From NCBI GenBank assembly GCA_019155185.1, contig CM032800.1:12716001-12780000 (forward strand): a DNA stretch of 64,000 nucleotides, read 5' to 3'. Source of the stretch: Beaufortia kweichowensis. Its lineage: Eukaryota > Chordata > Actinopteri > Cypriniformes > Gastromyzontidae. Below the pieces are notes generated by a model, which made no database searches, was not told where the DNA came from, and worked only from the letters and a program-made list of their open reading frames with translations. Each line of letters opens with the position of its first letter. Position 1 is the stretch's first letter. Positions 24,150 to 38,013 of the stretch are shown here, one piece after another. Made by a program: the position numbers and the translations under genes.

Positions 24150-24960
24150 CAAATATTGATTCGAAAAGCGTGGGAGGAAGTTACGGGAGATACGTCGGGA
24201 AGAAACATCTCGGGACGGGTGGGGGCATGTCACTGTCGCTCACGGTCCACGAGACAGAAATGAGACCAGTGGAGCAGAAAAGCACCTGTAACAATAGCGG
24301 CAGGGGCCGCTACGTTGCGTGCACGAAAAAGGAAGAGGTCTGCAGCAAACGTTCTAATTACACGCCGGAGAAAATGGAGCCGAGCAGCAACCATACAGGC
24401 ACTATTTTTATTTCCGTTTTAACGTGATCAGGTCTGAACATGAGCAATGACTCAGTCACTTCCCTACAGTTCTGCACGCACAGGCTTAATATTGATGGAG
24501 GAAAAGTTTTGGTCAGGCTATCCTCCAAGCTAAGAACACAAGGCGAAATCTAAAACTTCTGTCTGACTGAAAATCGCAAACGTCTTTTTCTTCTCTCCAG
24601 TAGTTTTAATTTGAGAACTCCTCCTGGCGTTGTTAAATGAGTTGGCATTGGGTTTTAGGACACATTTGATGGTGCCCTGTTGGATGTTGCAGCGAGCCGC
24701 TCTCAGGAGCGGTGAATTAATAGCTGATAAATCTGCAGCAGACAGGTCGACGTTTCCCTATAAACTCGCCGGCGTCTCTGCCACAGCCGGTCTGAGCATT
24801 AGGGAGGAGGTGGTTTGGAAATCACGAGCATCGCATGCACCAACACAGCACCATCCGCGGCAGACGCAGAGGTCAACTTGGCACCATTTGCATCCGTGTT
24901 ACGCCGCTGCCGGTGTCGCATTAGCGGCAGTTAACCCGGGGCATGAGATAATCGAACATA
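24150..24960. promoter_or_regulatory. CpG-rich intronic patch (candidate regulatory element)
   Basis: Local CpG and GC content are clearly above the flanks. Clusters such as TACGTCGGGAAG, CTCGGGACGGG, CCGCTACGTTGCGTGCACG, CTCGCCGGCGTC, CATCCGCGGCAGACG and TACGCCGCTGCCGGTGTCGC fall within 800 bases. No open frame is recognisable. It could be an internal promoter, an enhancer or simply an unmethylated patch. The sequence alone does not decide. Confidence 0.35.
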
Positions 24961-27900
24961 AATGTTGTCAATGAAATTCAGCTGACCTCAGGATTTGAAG
25001 GATATTTAGCAATGAAACAGGCTGATTGAAAAACAGAAGAAAAGCACAAGGTTAAACTACAGCAGAGGGACAAAAAACAGGAAATGAATCCAAAATGCTG
25101 TAAATCATTTTATAACAATGATAATACCAAGGTTTAGTCATGGCTATAATAAAAACAGAGCTCTTTTTAAACTCCTGTGTAACTCTGTGACTCATTATAT
25201 TACACACTGAATGCCTTCAATACGCCCTCAATTAAGCTTTCCTGTGTTCCCACAGCAGCAACATGTTGAAAAGCTGAATATGGCCTACACAATCTCAAGG
25301 GTCAACACGCAGCCACAGAAAAGTTTTGCTATTACTCATCCCACATATTCAAAAGCCAGCAGTTTATTTCCCCAGACGCTGGTTAGTCATACTCTGCGTT
25401 TAGCATGTTTTATGTTCTTGAACTCCCAGAGTAGAAGTTGAATCTTCCTCCGCTTTGACTGACTGTGGTCATACTGTGCATGTTGAAAGCCCTAAAGGGC
25501 TGGACACAGATTGGGCCACTGGTACAGCAGAGGCGGTTGCTATAGGAGACGAGGATGTGGGGGATGTGGAGGTCAGGGCCGAGCATGTGCTGAATCAGCA
25601 AAATTGCAGAATGACGGTCATGCTTCCATTTTATCTCCAGAAGGTGTGAATCAGAGACGTTCACTTTCAAATGTTCATTTTGTAATGAGATTATCCTATT
25701 TATTACACAGCTTGTCACATGAGTAAATTACTGTACACTAAAAAGTTATTTGAAATGTTTTATTAGAACCATTAAAACTATTTCCTTGTGGCTTCAGATA
25801 CGACTGTTAGCCAAGACACGATGCTCAAACAAGACAGATTTGGTTTAATCATTTGTAATATAGTCTCATATATGCTATTAATTAGTCATATTTTATCTAA
25901 TTTATAGGTAAGAAAATTATTTTCATGGTTTACTCACAGTACCTGGATAAGTCTTGTTTTGAACAGTTATCAGGGAATTACATATCTTGTTTCTAATTGG
26001 CCAATCGTGACATTTAAAGTGTTCCAGAGTGCTGAGTAATTAATATTAATACATCTTACACAAACAAAATCTTATTTACCAACCACCTGGTTTAGTCTGA
26101 CCATGTACCAAATAAGTAAAAATCCTGTTGTGTTCAAGTATTTAAATTAAGTCATTGTTATTATTATAAGTGCAAACAGAATGTTGTTTTGGGAAAGGAA
26201 CAAGTCTTAAAAAAAGCTCTGCAGTACCTTGGACAATATGACAGACACAGGTTATATAACAATGAAGGGTTGCAGAGAAACGCATCACAACAGCACGTCT
26301 CCCATACAAGACGCTCAATTTCAAACCCTGACTGCAGAACTCGGAGGTCAAGTCAGTGTCTAACATTGTCTTTTTTGTGTTCACACAGATAGACTTGGTG
26401 AAAATTACTCAAAAGCCATTTCTCTCCCGGAAAGTGTGACGTAGGGAGGTCATGCTGTGTGAAGTCTGGAGGGTATTCACTTTTGTGAGTTTGTGAGGGA
26501 CGCATTGCTTTCCTTTCTTAAGGTGTTTTATTGCATTTCACACAACTCTTTCCATCCAGAATATTTTTCTACCTTATTTATGATATGTTCTCACTTTTCT
26601 CAGTAATATTGCATAAATGTTTCTCAAGTAGTAAAGAGAAGCACAACATTCATCATCAGCACAGTGAGGTGTGCAAAGCATTAAAATAATATATTTTTAT
26701 TGCATCTAACCCTAACCGTAGCCTCAAATGTACTATTTTTTAAAGCAACATTAAAAAAATGTATAACCCCAATGAGAAAAATATAGCTTGCTAGTTCTTG
26801 TGCTTGTCGCTGACTGACGTTTATCACAAAGAAAGCAAAGAAAGCACAGATTCGGCTAAACACAACTTTTATTTAAGCTAAAAATTAAAAAAAGAGCTAT
26901 TCGTTTTACTTTATTTTATTTAATTTTACAAAAATTATTTTAATATTTTAATGCATTTTGCACCCGGTCGTATCGGTTCTAGCTGTCAGTTGCACAAGAC
27001 AATACGAGTTTGCGTTAAAACACAGCACACGTAAGTGATTGAGTAAGTCAGGCCTTCTCTATACCCATCGAAATACTCTGGGTTCACTAAAAAAAGTGCA
27101 CATTTCAAACTAAATAAACTTGCTTAAGTACCTGTTGTCACCCAACTATCTAAAAACTAAAGGTCTCCACTTCACGACATTGATGAATATTCTCGTGTAC
27201 TCATTCAGCACACCGAAAACAGCCCGTCCGTAAGATCACTCGACCGCTGAGCCGAGGAAATGTAGGACTAATGAGCAGAAAACAATTATCCCAGCGTAAC
27301 GTGCCATTAAACAGCGATCTCAACCTGGGGTAATGACGCATACAGGATCAGTCACGATGATGGACACCATTATGACATTGTCAGATAAGGCAATGTTTGT
27401 GCAGATGCCCTATATAATCAAGATCATGTCGACTTGAAAATCCACTTTTTTAGTTATTGGTGTGTTAAAGAGACCATTTTAAACTTTAAACTTAATTTAG
27501 CTAATGGCCTCTTAGTCTATTTTTCAAGTACATTTAGCATGTTGGTTTTATGAATAATATATTTCACACAACATTGATTAAGTGGATTTTTAATAGATGT
27601 TAAATTAGCTAGATGAGTTTGTAAGTAGACTGCACTTGTTGTGCTTTGAAAGCTTGAGGTGAGTTTGGAGACACTTTAAATCTGCTCTTCATTTTCTGAT
27701 TGCACCGATAACGTGCAGTTAACTTTGCATTTGGTTAGAAGATCAGACACTTAATAACGCACACGCTTGGTCTTCCGCCGAGATTGTGTTACTGAATCAT
27801 GACATTACTGTCATGCTGTTTTGCTTCATCAATATTACAAACCTCTTATGAATATTCTTGCCTCTACAAGAATGATAATTACTAATCTGGTATACCCACA

Positions 27901-30002
27901 TGCAACAAATGCTGATTTACATCCTTACCAATCTAAAAGAAAACAAAAGTGTTTGGAAATAGGATATTCAAACAAAACTACAAAAGCATGTAAGCATGTT
28001 TAATAATTATTTTGAGATCATTACACATACAGCAGCACCACTTGCAAAAGCAAAACTATGGCTCTGAAATGATAACATTTTAAAAGCAACGCTTAAGAGT
28101 CACATGACCTAACGTAATACATACAGTACATTCATATAAACTCTACCCAGATCTATAGACGCATTATGGATCAACAGCCCATATGCGTTCTCAATGACCT
28201 CAACTTTAACTTCTAACATTTAAGGTGGTGTTTTAACACCATCATCTCCTGGAGTGTAGGTTTATCTATTGGTCCTTACAGGTTTCTTAGCATAAGGCAC
28301 ACCTTCTGTCAACAGAATCCACAGAAGAGGCCAGGACAAACAGTACAGGTGTCCAGAAACAAAGATGTCTTGTTTGCAGCTAAATGCTTTAACACATCAA
28401 GCACAATGACAAAATTAAAAAGGTGAACATTTAATCCACAGTGGCTTTGCTGCATGTGTGTTCAATAACAAGTAGATGTCACATATGATCAAATAAATAT
28501 ATTTATAATAAACGCAGTTAACAATTTACATTCAATTTAACATCAAAGCATGCTTTCAATTCTGTGCGCGTCCTAAAAGACAATCTGAATTTTTTGAGCT
28601 GATTGTAACCCACTGCAATCCGTCACACTAAATGTAAAAACAGCGCATGACATAATCAATCAGAAATCACAGCCAGTCAGGATTTTAAATGCTAACCGTT
28701 TTAAATTAGAATAATTATTTTAATTTAATAACAGTCCTGATTCTGACAGCATCAGTCAACCAGTAAACGTTCACACACCAGGCAAAACAGTAGCCAGTAT
28801 CCACTCGCCTCACTGATCTCTTACGGTCTCTGAAGATTTTCAGCCCATATCTTGTCTGGCCTGTGACATTGTAGAGTAAGTGTGCGTGTGAGGAAGTTTT
28901 AGAGGGGGGTGCAGTCTGCCAGGGCCTTTGGGCGACATATCGCCATCTGGGAGGTATGACCCTGGAACTGTGAGGTTTCTGTGGAAACTGACTGTAATAG
29001 AATCATGGCTGAGGTGCTGCAGAGGGCAGAAAACGGGTTGATTTAGTGAGCGAGCGATAAGGAAAAGAGCGAGCGAGACGAGCAAAGTCAAGGTCAAGTA
29101 AGCAAACGAAAGAAAAAACAGGAAATAGTAAATAGCATAAACAAAGCAGCAATGAGTTGTCAGCTTTTAGACAGAATGAAAGCGCAACGTAAAAGAGAGA
29201 GAACATCTCAAAGTATCCGTAATAAAGTGAAAAGCAAATAGACCATTGACAAATACTTTCAGCTAATGACTTCTTGTGCACATAAGACAATCCTAAACCA
29301 CAGACGGCACTATGACATGCAGAGCAGCGTGCAGTCACCCTGCGAGAACAGCAGAGGGTGTAGCAGCAGAAAGGCATGACTGCTTATCTCATTTGGTTTC
29401 AGGCAGCCAATTTGCTCCAAGGCTTTATAGCTAACAAAAGACATCATGTTGTGCCTCAATAATAGTAATTCTTCAAGAAAAAAAAAACACTAGACAGTGC
29501 CTATTAGGTTTTCAACATTATCATTAACAAAAAAAAAAAGGCTGATATAATTGATGAGCCGCCACTGGACACAGGTAGCATAATGCATTTCAAACAACAG
29601 CAATTTCAGACTGCCTACTTTGTCATCAGCGATGAATTTCGCAAGTGCTGCATCCTCGCTCTAAGAGTCAGATGAGTAATCAATACATGCTGGGCGGTAG
29701 GTGTTGGAACAGTGAGAGTGAACGCTTAGATATGGCTCGGTTTCAAAGCCGTCTACAGAAAGCCAGCGAGACGCAAGCTATTAAAATTATTGTAGAGTCT
29801 CCCGCAGGCCTTCGATGACCATTATGATATCATAGCATGGCACAAACTTGCTCTTCTTGCTGCAATAGTTTGGTTATACTTGTGAGGGACGCGTCTTAAA
29901 AAATACAACGACACATTTGAAGTTACATTTTGGCATTTTGTCAATGTGTTTATATAGTCCAAAATCCTAACCAATTTTGCTTAACATTTTGCAATTTTGC
30001 TA

Positions 30003-30394
30003 TGTCCTAACCAAGCGCTACGCGATGCCGTGACACGCAATAAAAGGTATCTTTTCCATGTGTATTTTGCACGAGACCAGCCCCGACAGTGGACTTTATT
30101 TTAAGACTAGTTTCTATTTTGTGACGTCGCGGCTGACAGCTCCGCCCACACAGTAAACTCATTCGATACAACTCCTGCACTTCATGAATATTAATCATCA
30201 AACATGAACGAGGAAAGACTGATTATAGAAGAGTTAATATGAAAACGAAGAAAAAGCCATAAAAACAGAGAAAACAGAAAAACTCTTCTGATTGGCAGTG
30301 TTCTGTGATTGTGGCCACACCCCTTTTCGCAGTCAGTGTGGACAGTCGATTTGCTCATCACTGAAATCATATTGCGTCATGTTTGGATAGGACA
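30003..30394. mobile_element. TIR transposon remnant next to exon 3 donor
   Basis: The left end TGTCCTAACCAAGCG and the reverse complement of the right end TGTCCTATCCAAACATG form inverted terminal repeats. The 392-base interior (GCTACGCGATGCCGTGACAC, GTGACGTCGCGGCTGACAGC) has no transposase. It ends 27 bases from exon 3. The family is not named; it looks like a non-autonomous DNA transposon. Confidence 0.65.
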
Positions 30395-30421
30395 CACTAT
30401 GACACGGTATGTGTGACTTAC

Positions 30422-30491
30422 AAGCTCTGTCGTAGCTCTGCTGTGTCTCTCGATGTTCCCAGCGACTGAAGGTTCTTCTCCAGGGTTACAA
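30422..30491 (-). CDS. tsnare1: TSNARE1 coding exon 3 (Habc-like region)
   Basis: Residues 55-78 (ends split). The translation VTLEKNLQSLGTSRDTAELR matches the syntaxin 7/12 and TSNARE1 pattern of an amphipathic helix, a QSLGT turn and a D..ELR.SL helix start. It is phase 1 in and phase 2 out (TT|A Leu codon split with the next exon). The acceptor is TTGTTTGCAG and the donor is GCTT|gtaagt. A TIR-flanked transposon remnant ends at 30394, leaving only 27 bases between it and this exon's donor boundary. Confidence 0.92.
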
Positions 30492-30599
30492 CTGCAAACA
30501 ACAGACAGTAATTTCCATGTAACTGTAATTTTACCTCATCTTGTCCTTAATAAAGTACAGTCAAATGTGTGTATTTGGTGGCTTTTGGTTTAAACTTAC

Positions 30600-30677
30600 C
30601 ATTGGCATTGATCTGAAAGATATTAGAGGAGGTTTCCTGGAACACATCTTGGAGCTCTGACGGGCTAACTTGTGTTG
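30600..30677 (-). CDS. tsnare1: TSNARE1 coding exon 2 (start of Habc-like region)
   Basis: Residues 29 (part) to 55 (part). The translation starts TQVSPSELQDVFQETSSN and runs into FQINAN. This corresponds to the human TSNARE1 stretch TQVDP..LQELFQEMSANVF.IN and to helix Ha of syntaxin 7/12. The acceptor is a TTTTCTCTCCACAG-type tract and the donor is AATG|gtaagt. It lies only 108 bases from the next exon, the shortest intron of the gene, which fixes the exon order. In human, a Myb-like segment lies between the leader and this region. Here the leader exon splices in frame directly to it. Confidence 0.92.
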
Positions 30678-31689
30678 CTGTGGAGAGAAAAAAATGTTTA
30701 ATAGTTTAATACCTCAACACATCTTTAATCGAATGTAATCAGGTTGTCTCTATGTTTAAGACAGGTGGACTAACCACAAGGCCGCACCTCAACAAGATTG
30801 CTAATTTAACAATTGTTAGGATATATAGAAATATAGACCAATTGATTTCAGATCCATATTTTTAAAAATTATTGGATAAATTAAATGTATTAGCTTAATG
30901 TAAACAACCTGCAATTACAATCAGATCAATAAACATTATAGTTTATTGTGGTTATATATTGTGATAAGATATTCAGTTGTTTATTAAACACTAGCACTGT
31001 GTCTGTTATCATATCGCTGTGGCATACAGTATAACAGTAAGTATTCCTAAAAGCCCCTTCCCCATGGTAAATCACCTCAAGTGGCTTATTGCTTTAATAT
31101 AACGCAGTAATGTGGGCATGATGCTGGTTCTCTTTGACTGATGTACTGTAGTTGGCAGGTTCCGCTCATGAGGGTCTCCATATTTCAGCTCACCACTCTA
31201 GCGATGCCAAATAAATCACATCGAGTCGCACGCATGCCAGTTTTCCGGGCAGCAGCTAGGCCTAAACAGACCGAGTCGTGAGCCGCCCAAATGGGCGTGT
31301 GGGCGCAGTCATTTTCCTCATCAAATGCACGTACCCTGACGAGTACAGGTAATCATCAATAGCTCTTAATCAAAGCCACTACACAACCTCTGTACCTCAG
31401 CACAACCCACGGGCCCAGCGCACACACACGGGTACACATGCCGTCTTTACTGGCTTTTGTCTACTTCTGCCCGCCAAATGACTGTAATTGGCGAGCTGTT
31501 TTTCACAACTCTTTATCTGAGCTCTAATGCACATGCACTTGAGGCTAGAAAATCACAGGCAATCTTTTGCACAGGTGCACATTATAGGTTAAAAGAAGGC
31601 TGGGAGTTGATAGAGAGGTCTAGTGTTAGGGAGGAACTAAAAGCAGCAACGCAACTAACTTTATTAAAGTTTACCCAATTTTTTTTTTG

Positions 31690-32020
31690 TTACAGTATAT
31701 TATGCTATAGCAAAGATACTTAATATTAACAAGATGCCCCCCTGCCGTTATCATAAATGGGGCAGAAAGCAACACTCAATACGCCAATCGATAAAGATCT
31801 TCGATTAAGAAACAAAGGTTATGGGACAGTTAGTTTTAATTGTAGATCGGAACCATGTTGTTAAATTGCGATTTTCTTAAAAGCAGATATTTGCAGAAAT
31901 ATCTGCTTTCCCCCATTCAAATAGATGGGACTGTCGTCTTGCTTGTCTTGTTGAGAGGCGTTGCAAACATGGCGGCCGAATAAACACATATCCCATAACA
32001 ATAGCGGTAACAGGTGTTTA
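31690..32020. repeat. Dispersed repeat, copy 2
   Basis: The partner of 23080-23420, with better-kept right part (GGACTGTCGTCTTGCTTGTC, AACATGGCGGCCGAA). It contains an internal hairpin, AGCAGATATTTGCAGAAATATCTGCT, whose arms pair almost fully. Confidence 0.45.
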
Positions 32021-34204
32021 TCTTTATTTTACAACAGCTCATCCAATCAGAATTTAGTCAGTTTCACTTCAGCAAAATGAAAATAATAAAGCACATTTTA
32101 GACGTAAATGTAACATGATGGAGGGAAACACGGGACATTATCTGACTGCTTCCGCCAGATGTGCTTGTTTGTGTATGTATGTGTGCGCTACAAGGTGATA
32201 GCTGCTCTCAGTGGATCATTTTTTAGGAAACAACCTTTTGTGCCCTTAGTGTTATCTCCATTGGCCTCCAGCTATGAGCATACCTCTCATCCTTCTCGCA
32301 CACCATCACGGTGATGGATGGATGTTCCATATTCATTTCACTTTGCATACAGCCGCTCTTTCACTAAGAGATGTATTCATGAGGGGTGGGCTGAGAGAGG
32401 GACACAAGTGCACTACATACTATGTGTGTGTGGAGGGTGCACCGTCTGTTGGGGTGTGAGTTTAGCAGTTTTGGTTGTTGGCAAGTGCAACGGGTTAAAG
32501 ACTTTTCTAAACACCTGTTTGTCAAAATGCACTGCAGAATTTCAATGCAAAAGTGTGCATTTATAAGAAAAATGGAAATTATAAATTGTGTAGGATTTTT
32601 AGAGATTTTTATGGTGATTATATTTTTCAGTCAAAAAAGGTTCCTCTGTTACAGTAAAACAACCCACTCAGGATATTATAATAACAAGAAATTGTTTTTA
32701 TGATTATTATACAATCTGAGACCAGAACACTAGCCATGCTGTACCCTAGAAAAGAAAAAGCTTTACAGCTCTCAACCTCACGAGACCTGGATTTACCCTA
32801 AATCCCTCCCTGATCATCACAGACAGAGGTTTTGAGAATCGCTGACATTTGTCTACTTGCCATTTGTCTTGTTCACGGTAAGTCCCATAGCAGAAAATTA
32901 TACCCCTGTGCTCTACTTTATATCAAATACGAACTTTTAAGAATGAAAACGGTTTTATTTTCACATTTGTGAAATAATGGACAACATTATTCTGTATTTA
33001 GATACTGTATTTAGTTGTAGCATGCAATTATAAGTCTTCCATTATAATGATTTAGTAGACTTAATATAATATTAAGTCATGTTTATGTTTCTATGCTTTT
33101 TAAATAAATGATCCATTTATTAGTCCCATGAATCAACAAAATCTGAAGCCAGAAAATGATCAGTTACAAAAAATAACATTAGCTTTTATATCAGGCTCGC
33201 ACAACAAATGAGGTCCATTGTATTGAAACATAATAACAACAGTCTGGAAGGATAAATCAAAATTGAAACAAAAAACTGCCATATATAGAACATCATGGAA
33301 AGGTAGAAGAGCTCATAAATCTGCATTATTCAGCTGCAGCCCTGAAAATAAACAGATACACAAGGCACAGAGCATTTTCCACAAAATGCTGAAATGCTAA
33401 ACGAAATGATTTTCTCTAGTGTGAAGTGAATGAACTGATCTTAAATATTTGGTACATGGGACAAATTAACTTTTGCCCTTTCTGCAGAGTGTTCAATTAG
33501 AATCTCAAATCAGGAAATGACTTAATCAAATGCTTTCTCCCTATTATGCATGAGGTCATGATGAGCCTCTTTCAGAAAAATGCAAGCTCGAACACAAAAA
33601 AGCAATCTTGTGTACTGCCTGAGTGTTATGACAGAGGGTAAAAAAGCTGAGATGAGCCCAGGGAGAGCGGGGTTTTCAGGCCAGAAATGGCTGTCAGACG
33701 TTACATGCGATACAGGGCTTTATCCCTGCAGTGCAACACCAGGCTGTCGCACAATCCAGAATGACTCACTAGGAAAAGCGATGCATCTGTAACCGCTCGG
33801 AGTTTTAAAAAGAAAAATGCAGAGATCATAATTCTTCTTTGGTCTCGAGGGGGTCCGACCATCTGGACAGAAACGTCTATGATGGTTTTACTGATCAAGG
33901 ATTGCTCTAAACAGCCACTGACATTTCAGATACAACACTGATACCTAGAGTTTTGTTTATTTTTGCTTTGCCATCAAAATCTAAAAATACACCATGCATG
34001 TTGTACGACTCATTTGAAACAAACAAGCATGTAATAAAAAGAGCGAAACATTCCTGCAGTATTAGGCAAAATATCAGCACTCATGAACAATCTTTTGTCC
34101 ATATCATTTACTATAATTGACTACTAATTTATGTTTTACATTGACTACATATAAGATTTAAAAAAGCTTTGTGAAATCGCTTTAAAATTTTAGCTTTGTG
34201 AAAG

Positions 34205-34442
34205 ATATAGTTCTTTCATTATTTATTCACAAACATGACATTCAAAACCCGAACAGTATATGACTTTTTCTTCTGCTAAACACAAAAGAAGATATTTTGA
34301 GAAATGTCTCATTGGTTTTGTGTCCATACAATTAATGTTGTTTAACATTCTTCTTCATTTGTGTTCTGCAAAAGAAAGTCATACAGGTTTGAAATGACAT
34401 GAGGGGGAATAAATTATGTTTTGGGGTAAACTCTCCCTTTAA
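34205..34442. mobile_element. Foldback MITE (TTAA family), copy
   Basis: Contains GTTCTTTCATTATTTATTCA, AAACACAAAAGAAGATATTT, GAGAAATGTCTCATTGGTTT and AAAGTCATACAGGTTTGAAA, and ends with GGGTAAACTCTCCCTTTAA, retaining the TTAA edge. The left end is degraded. Confidence 0.75.
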
Positions 34443-34624
34443 ATACATTCAGTGTTTTTTAATTACCTAAAAATTCCAGCCTAAATGAAATAAGTGCAGT
34501 GTTTTTGGCTGCATATTTGTTTTTGTCAACAGCAGAAGTGTGATTTAGGTTGCGTGCACAGCATGTGGATCTTCAGTAAGTGCATTGAAAGGTTTTGGTA
34601 TTCTCCTTTGAATCTTCTTCAACA

Positions 34625-34662
34625 AACACACAAACAAACACACACAGACACACACACACACA
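34625..34662. repeat. CA-rich microsatellite
   Basis: Imperfect CACACAAACAAACACACACAGACACACA-type tract of about 38 bases. Confidence 0.85.
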
Positions 34663-35124
34663 TACTTTTGTGGTTGTCTTTGATAAGTGAAAAGTAAACA
34701 AAAGCCTGGATTCATGTTTTTTACAAGATCTTCACTAGTTTTATTCAGAAAAAGGACACAAGTGGGGTTACTGGAGTTTAGCATATAAGACACACAAACA
34801 CTTTATTAGTCAATCAATCCCCTCCAGCATAAGTGGGTAGAGTTAAAAATGTTTTTAAAATGTTTATGAGTAATTAGCTTGGTGTTCATTAATGACAGCT
34901 GGATTCATGCTGCATATAAATCCATAACATTTCCAGGTTTATTTACCACAAGTTCTGCCCCACATGTTGCTGACAGAAATCCAGATGGGAGTAACATGAC
35001 TTCTATTACCTGTATGTTTTTTATATCTTGTTTTTTGCAATTAGATTTAATCTTTATTATATGGGTTATAAAACAAATTTAACATACAGCTTTTCTTGTG
35101 CTATCTCTCATCTCTTTGTTGCAT

Positions 35125-35155
35125 AAATTGTAGACTTGTAAATTGTAGACTTGTA
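35125..35155. repeat. 15-bp tandem duplication
   Basis: AATTGTAGACTTGTA is repeated twice head to tail. Confidence 0.8.
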
Positions 35156-36084
35156 GCCAATAATGATTAACATCAAATAAAATTGACTAAATAAAAATTT
35201 TCAATAGTATTCTTGTAATATAATTTAACTCCTGCAAGATCCTAAAATATATACATTTATTCTGTTTTGTGGGTGGGGGTGCAAGGGCCAAAAAAGAGTG
35301 GCAATCCAAAAAAAAAAACTTATGTGTTTTACTCTTTTACAAACCAAAGCACTTAAAACTATAAGTATCTTAATGGCTATGTTACACAATGTTTGACATT
35401 TCCAGTCATTCTCAGCACTTAACAAGCAAGTTACCTGAATGCCATGAAATTTGTCCTCATTACTCTGATCTCACAATCCACACTGAAGTCTTTTAACATG
35501 GGAAAAGACCTCCACCATCTCTTTTTAACCCAAAGCCCACCAATTACAACGCAATCAAGACACTGACGCACAGCATGGCCTTTCTAGGTAATTATTGAAT
35601 GCTTGATTATTTCTGTGAGTGAAAGGACTATTATTTCTCTATGAATTTGCCTTTCATATTTTGTCTCTACATTGCAACGCGGTTATACACAATAATATCA
35701 ACGCAAGTAAAATGTCACAAACATAGCCATGCCACATGAATCAGCACAGAAAATGTCTCACAGACAGAAGCTGTTTGTGTTTTGTGAACGGAGCAGGACA
35801 CCAGAGCTCATTTCTTCCCCCTGCTTGGATCACTACGGCGTGTCTGTGGAGCACGCCCCGGGTTTGGCCACTCAACATGGCTGTTTGGTACCTGCTGGTG
35901 TTGAAGTGTCCCTTCATTAGTCTCTCCACACAGACAGACCACCCGGCAAACCTTCCTAATGAACACAACAGAGCCTGAAGTCTCACCACTGAGCATATGT
36001 GCCGGGCCATGATTGTCTTCTCATGACAAAAGGCTTTTTTTACTGGTGTGATGTTGCAGTGATGGAAAAACAGCCAAATACCAA

Positions 36085-36534
<450 letters not shown>

Positions 36535-37928
36535 AAGGATTGGATGACAAAAAACAAAGGAGGAGAAAATAAAGGAGATGCAGAGCAATAGATGCAAAAA
36601 AAATGCAGAAAAAAACAACGAAATCAAACAACAGCGAGAAATAAAGTAGCAGAGAAAGAAGAGTGACAGAAATGCATATGCTGGAGGGGAGTTGAAAGGC
36701 TTGGCAGGGGAGAGGTGGGGAAAGATTAGCTCGACTGACAACTCCATTAGTGGCTTAACCCCGGCTTTGATCATCGCCTGAGCTCCTCTTCAGCCAGACT
36801 GATGCGAGAGAACCCAAACACAGCAAAGCTGACAGGCTTCTGAACGCAGGTCTGCCTGTGATCAAAGACCCGTCTCTTATAACTGAAGCTGCTTCTTCCT
36901 GCAACCGGTGTGCTGTGGGACCGGCAGCAGTCGAACACTCCGAGTGTTCATATCACAATGTGTGATTTGCTGAGGTCACGCTGTGTGAAATAGAAAGCTA
37001 TTTGCTTTTGCATGTTTTGATTGTGCGAAAGCTCTGCGAGAAAGACATTGTTTTCCTTTCTTGAGGTGTTTCCTTACATTTGTCACATCCTCCTGCCTTA
37101 AAAATACACTAAATGGAAAATAGACATCATACTTCGGTACCATGGCAATTTATATTGTAGTTATGCAAAAGAATTCATACCAAAAATGTTGCTGAAATTG
37201 ATAGCTATGACATCTGTGTACAACCCTGCCATTACGGGAAAGTACACGGTCATACAAAAGCAACAACTGGTTCATTCTCACCTCAGTTATGCAGCTGAAT
37301 ATGTTAGTTTAGTGTTCGTTTAATTATATTTGTTAAGAAATGACAATGTATTGTCTATGCATCAGTCTATGTATTGTTTTAGCTATGTTCTCTGTGGACA
37401 GCTTATGTTCATGTTGCTAAAATCAGATACATATTACCTGATCCTGCTATAGCCAGAAGCAAACGAAATTTATCCATCTATCCATCATCCATTTGTCTAG
37501 AAGAAAATCACACTTCCACTACTGCATCGACAAAATCTATACTGTTCTTTATAAAAAGGAAAACATTTAGCTGAAGCTCCGTTTTGCCAATTCAACCCAG
37601 TTAGCAAAACGCTTCACATTTCTGAGACATGTAATGAGACTATAATATTGTATTGTAACTATAGGGGCATATAAAGGCAATGTTTAACACAAGATGCATA
37701 TTACTTGTTACTGAACACATCAGAACTCCGATGAGGCAGAACTTTGTCAAACCGACCATATGGCTGATTATTCCCATAATGATTTATGAAGAGAGAATAA
37801 ATGCAGAAAGCTGTGCTTTAGTAAATGAAGAGGGACCGACTCTTTGTCTCCGTCTTATGATTTATAGTATTTTTAAAGTGATAAATAGAGGGAACGCTGC
37901 CTGTGAGTATGACAAAATGGGTCTTTAC

Positions 37929-38013
37929 CTACTGGCTGGTAGCCCTGCCTTGTGGGCCCACCGAAAGGATTTCTGCTTCCAAAAGAACCTGCGTCGATGG
38001 ATCCGTAAGACAT
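37929..38013 (-). CDS. tsnare1: TSNARE1 coding exon 1 (N-terminal leader)
   Basis: Codons 1-28 plus the first base of codon 29. The translation begins MSYGSIDAGSFGSRNPF and continues with a GGP..RQGYQP motif. This matches the leader of human TSNARE1 (MSYGSI, GSR.PFGGP, RQG.QP) and is unlike ordinary syntaxin 1-type N-termini. The first ATG of the exon is used, 41 bases inside it. The exon ends GTA G followed by gtaaag, a phase-1 donor that joins cleanly to the exon at 30600-30677. The short Gly/Ser-rich leader has no signal peptide, as expected for a cytosolic, tail-anchored SNARE-type protein. Confidence 0.9.

Larger units (their letters stand above)
22397..30421 (-). other. TSNARE1 intron 3
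   Basis: An 8 kb intron. Contents are a dispersed repeat at 23080-23420, a CpG-rich patch at 24150-24960 and a TIR transposon at 30003-30394. 25000-29950 contains no recognised repeat or exon. The block near 27220-27430 (around TAATGACGCATACAGGATCA) is low in repeats. Open frames at 23884-24974 have no recognisable similarity. Confidence 0.6.

Noticed and set aside
24630..24974. 114-codon plus-strand frame in the CpG-rich patch
   Set aside because: No recognisable domain and no supporting splice or start context. GC-rich sequence has few stops by chance.
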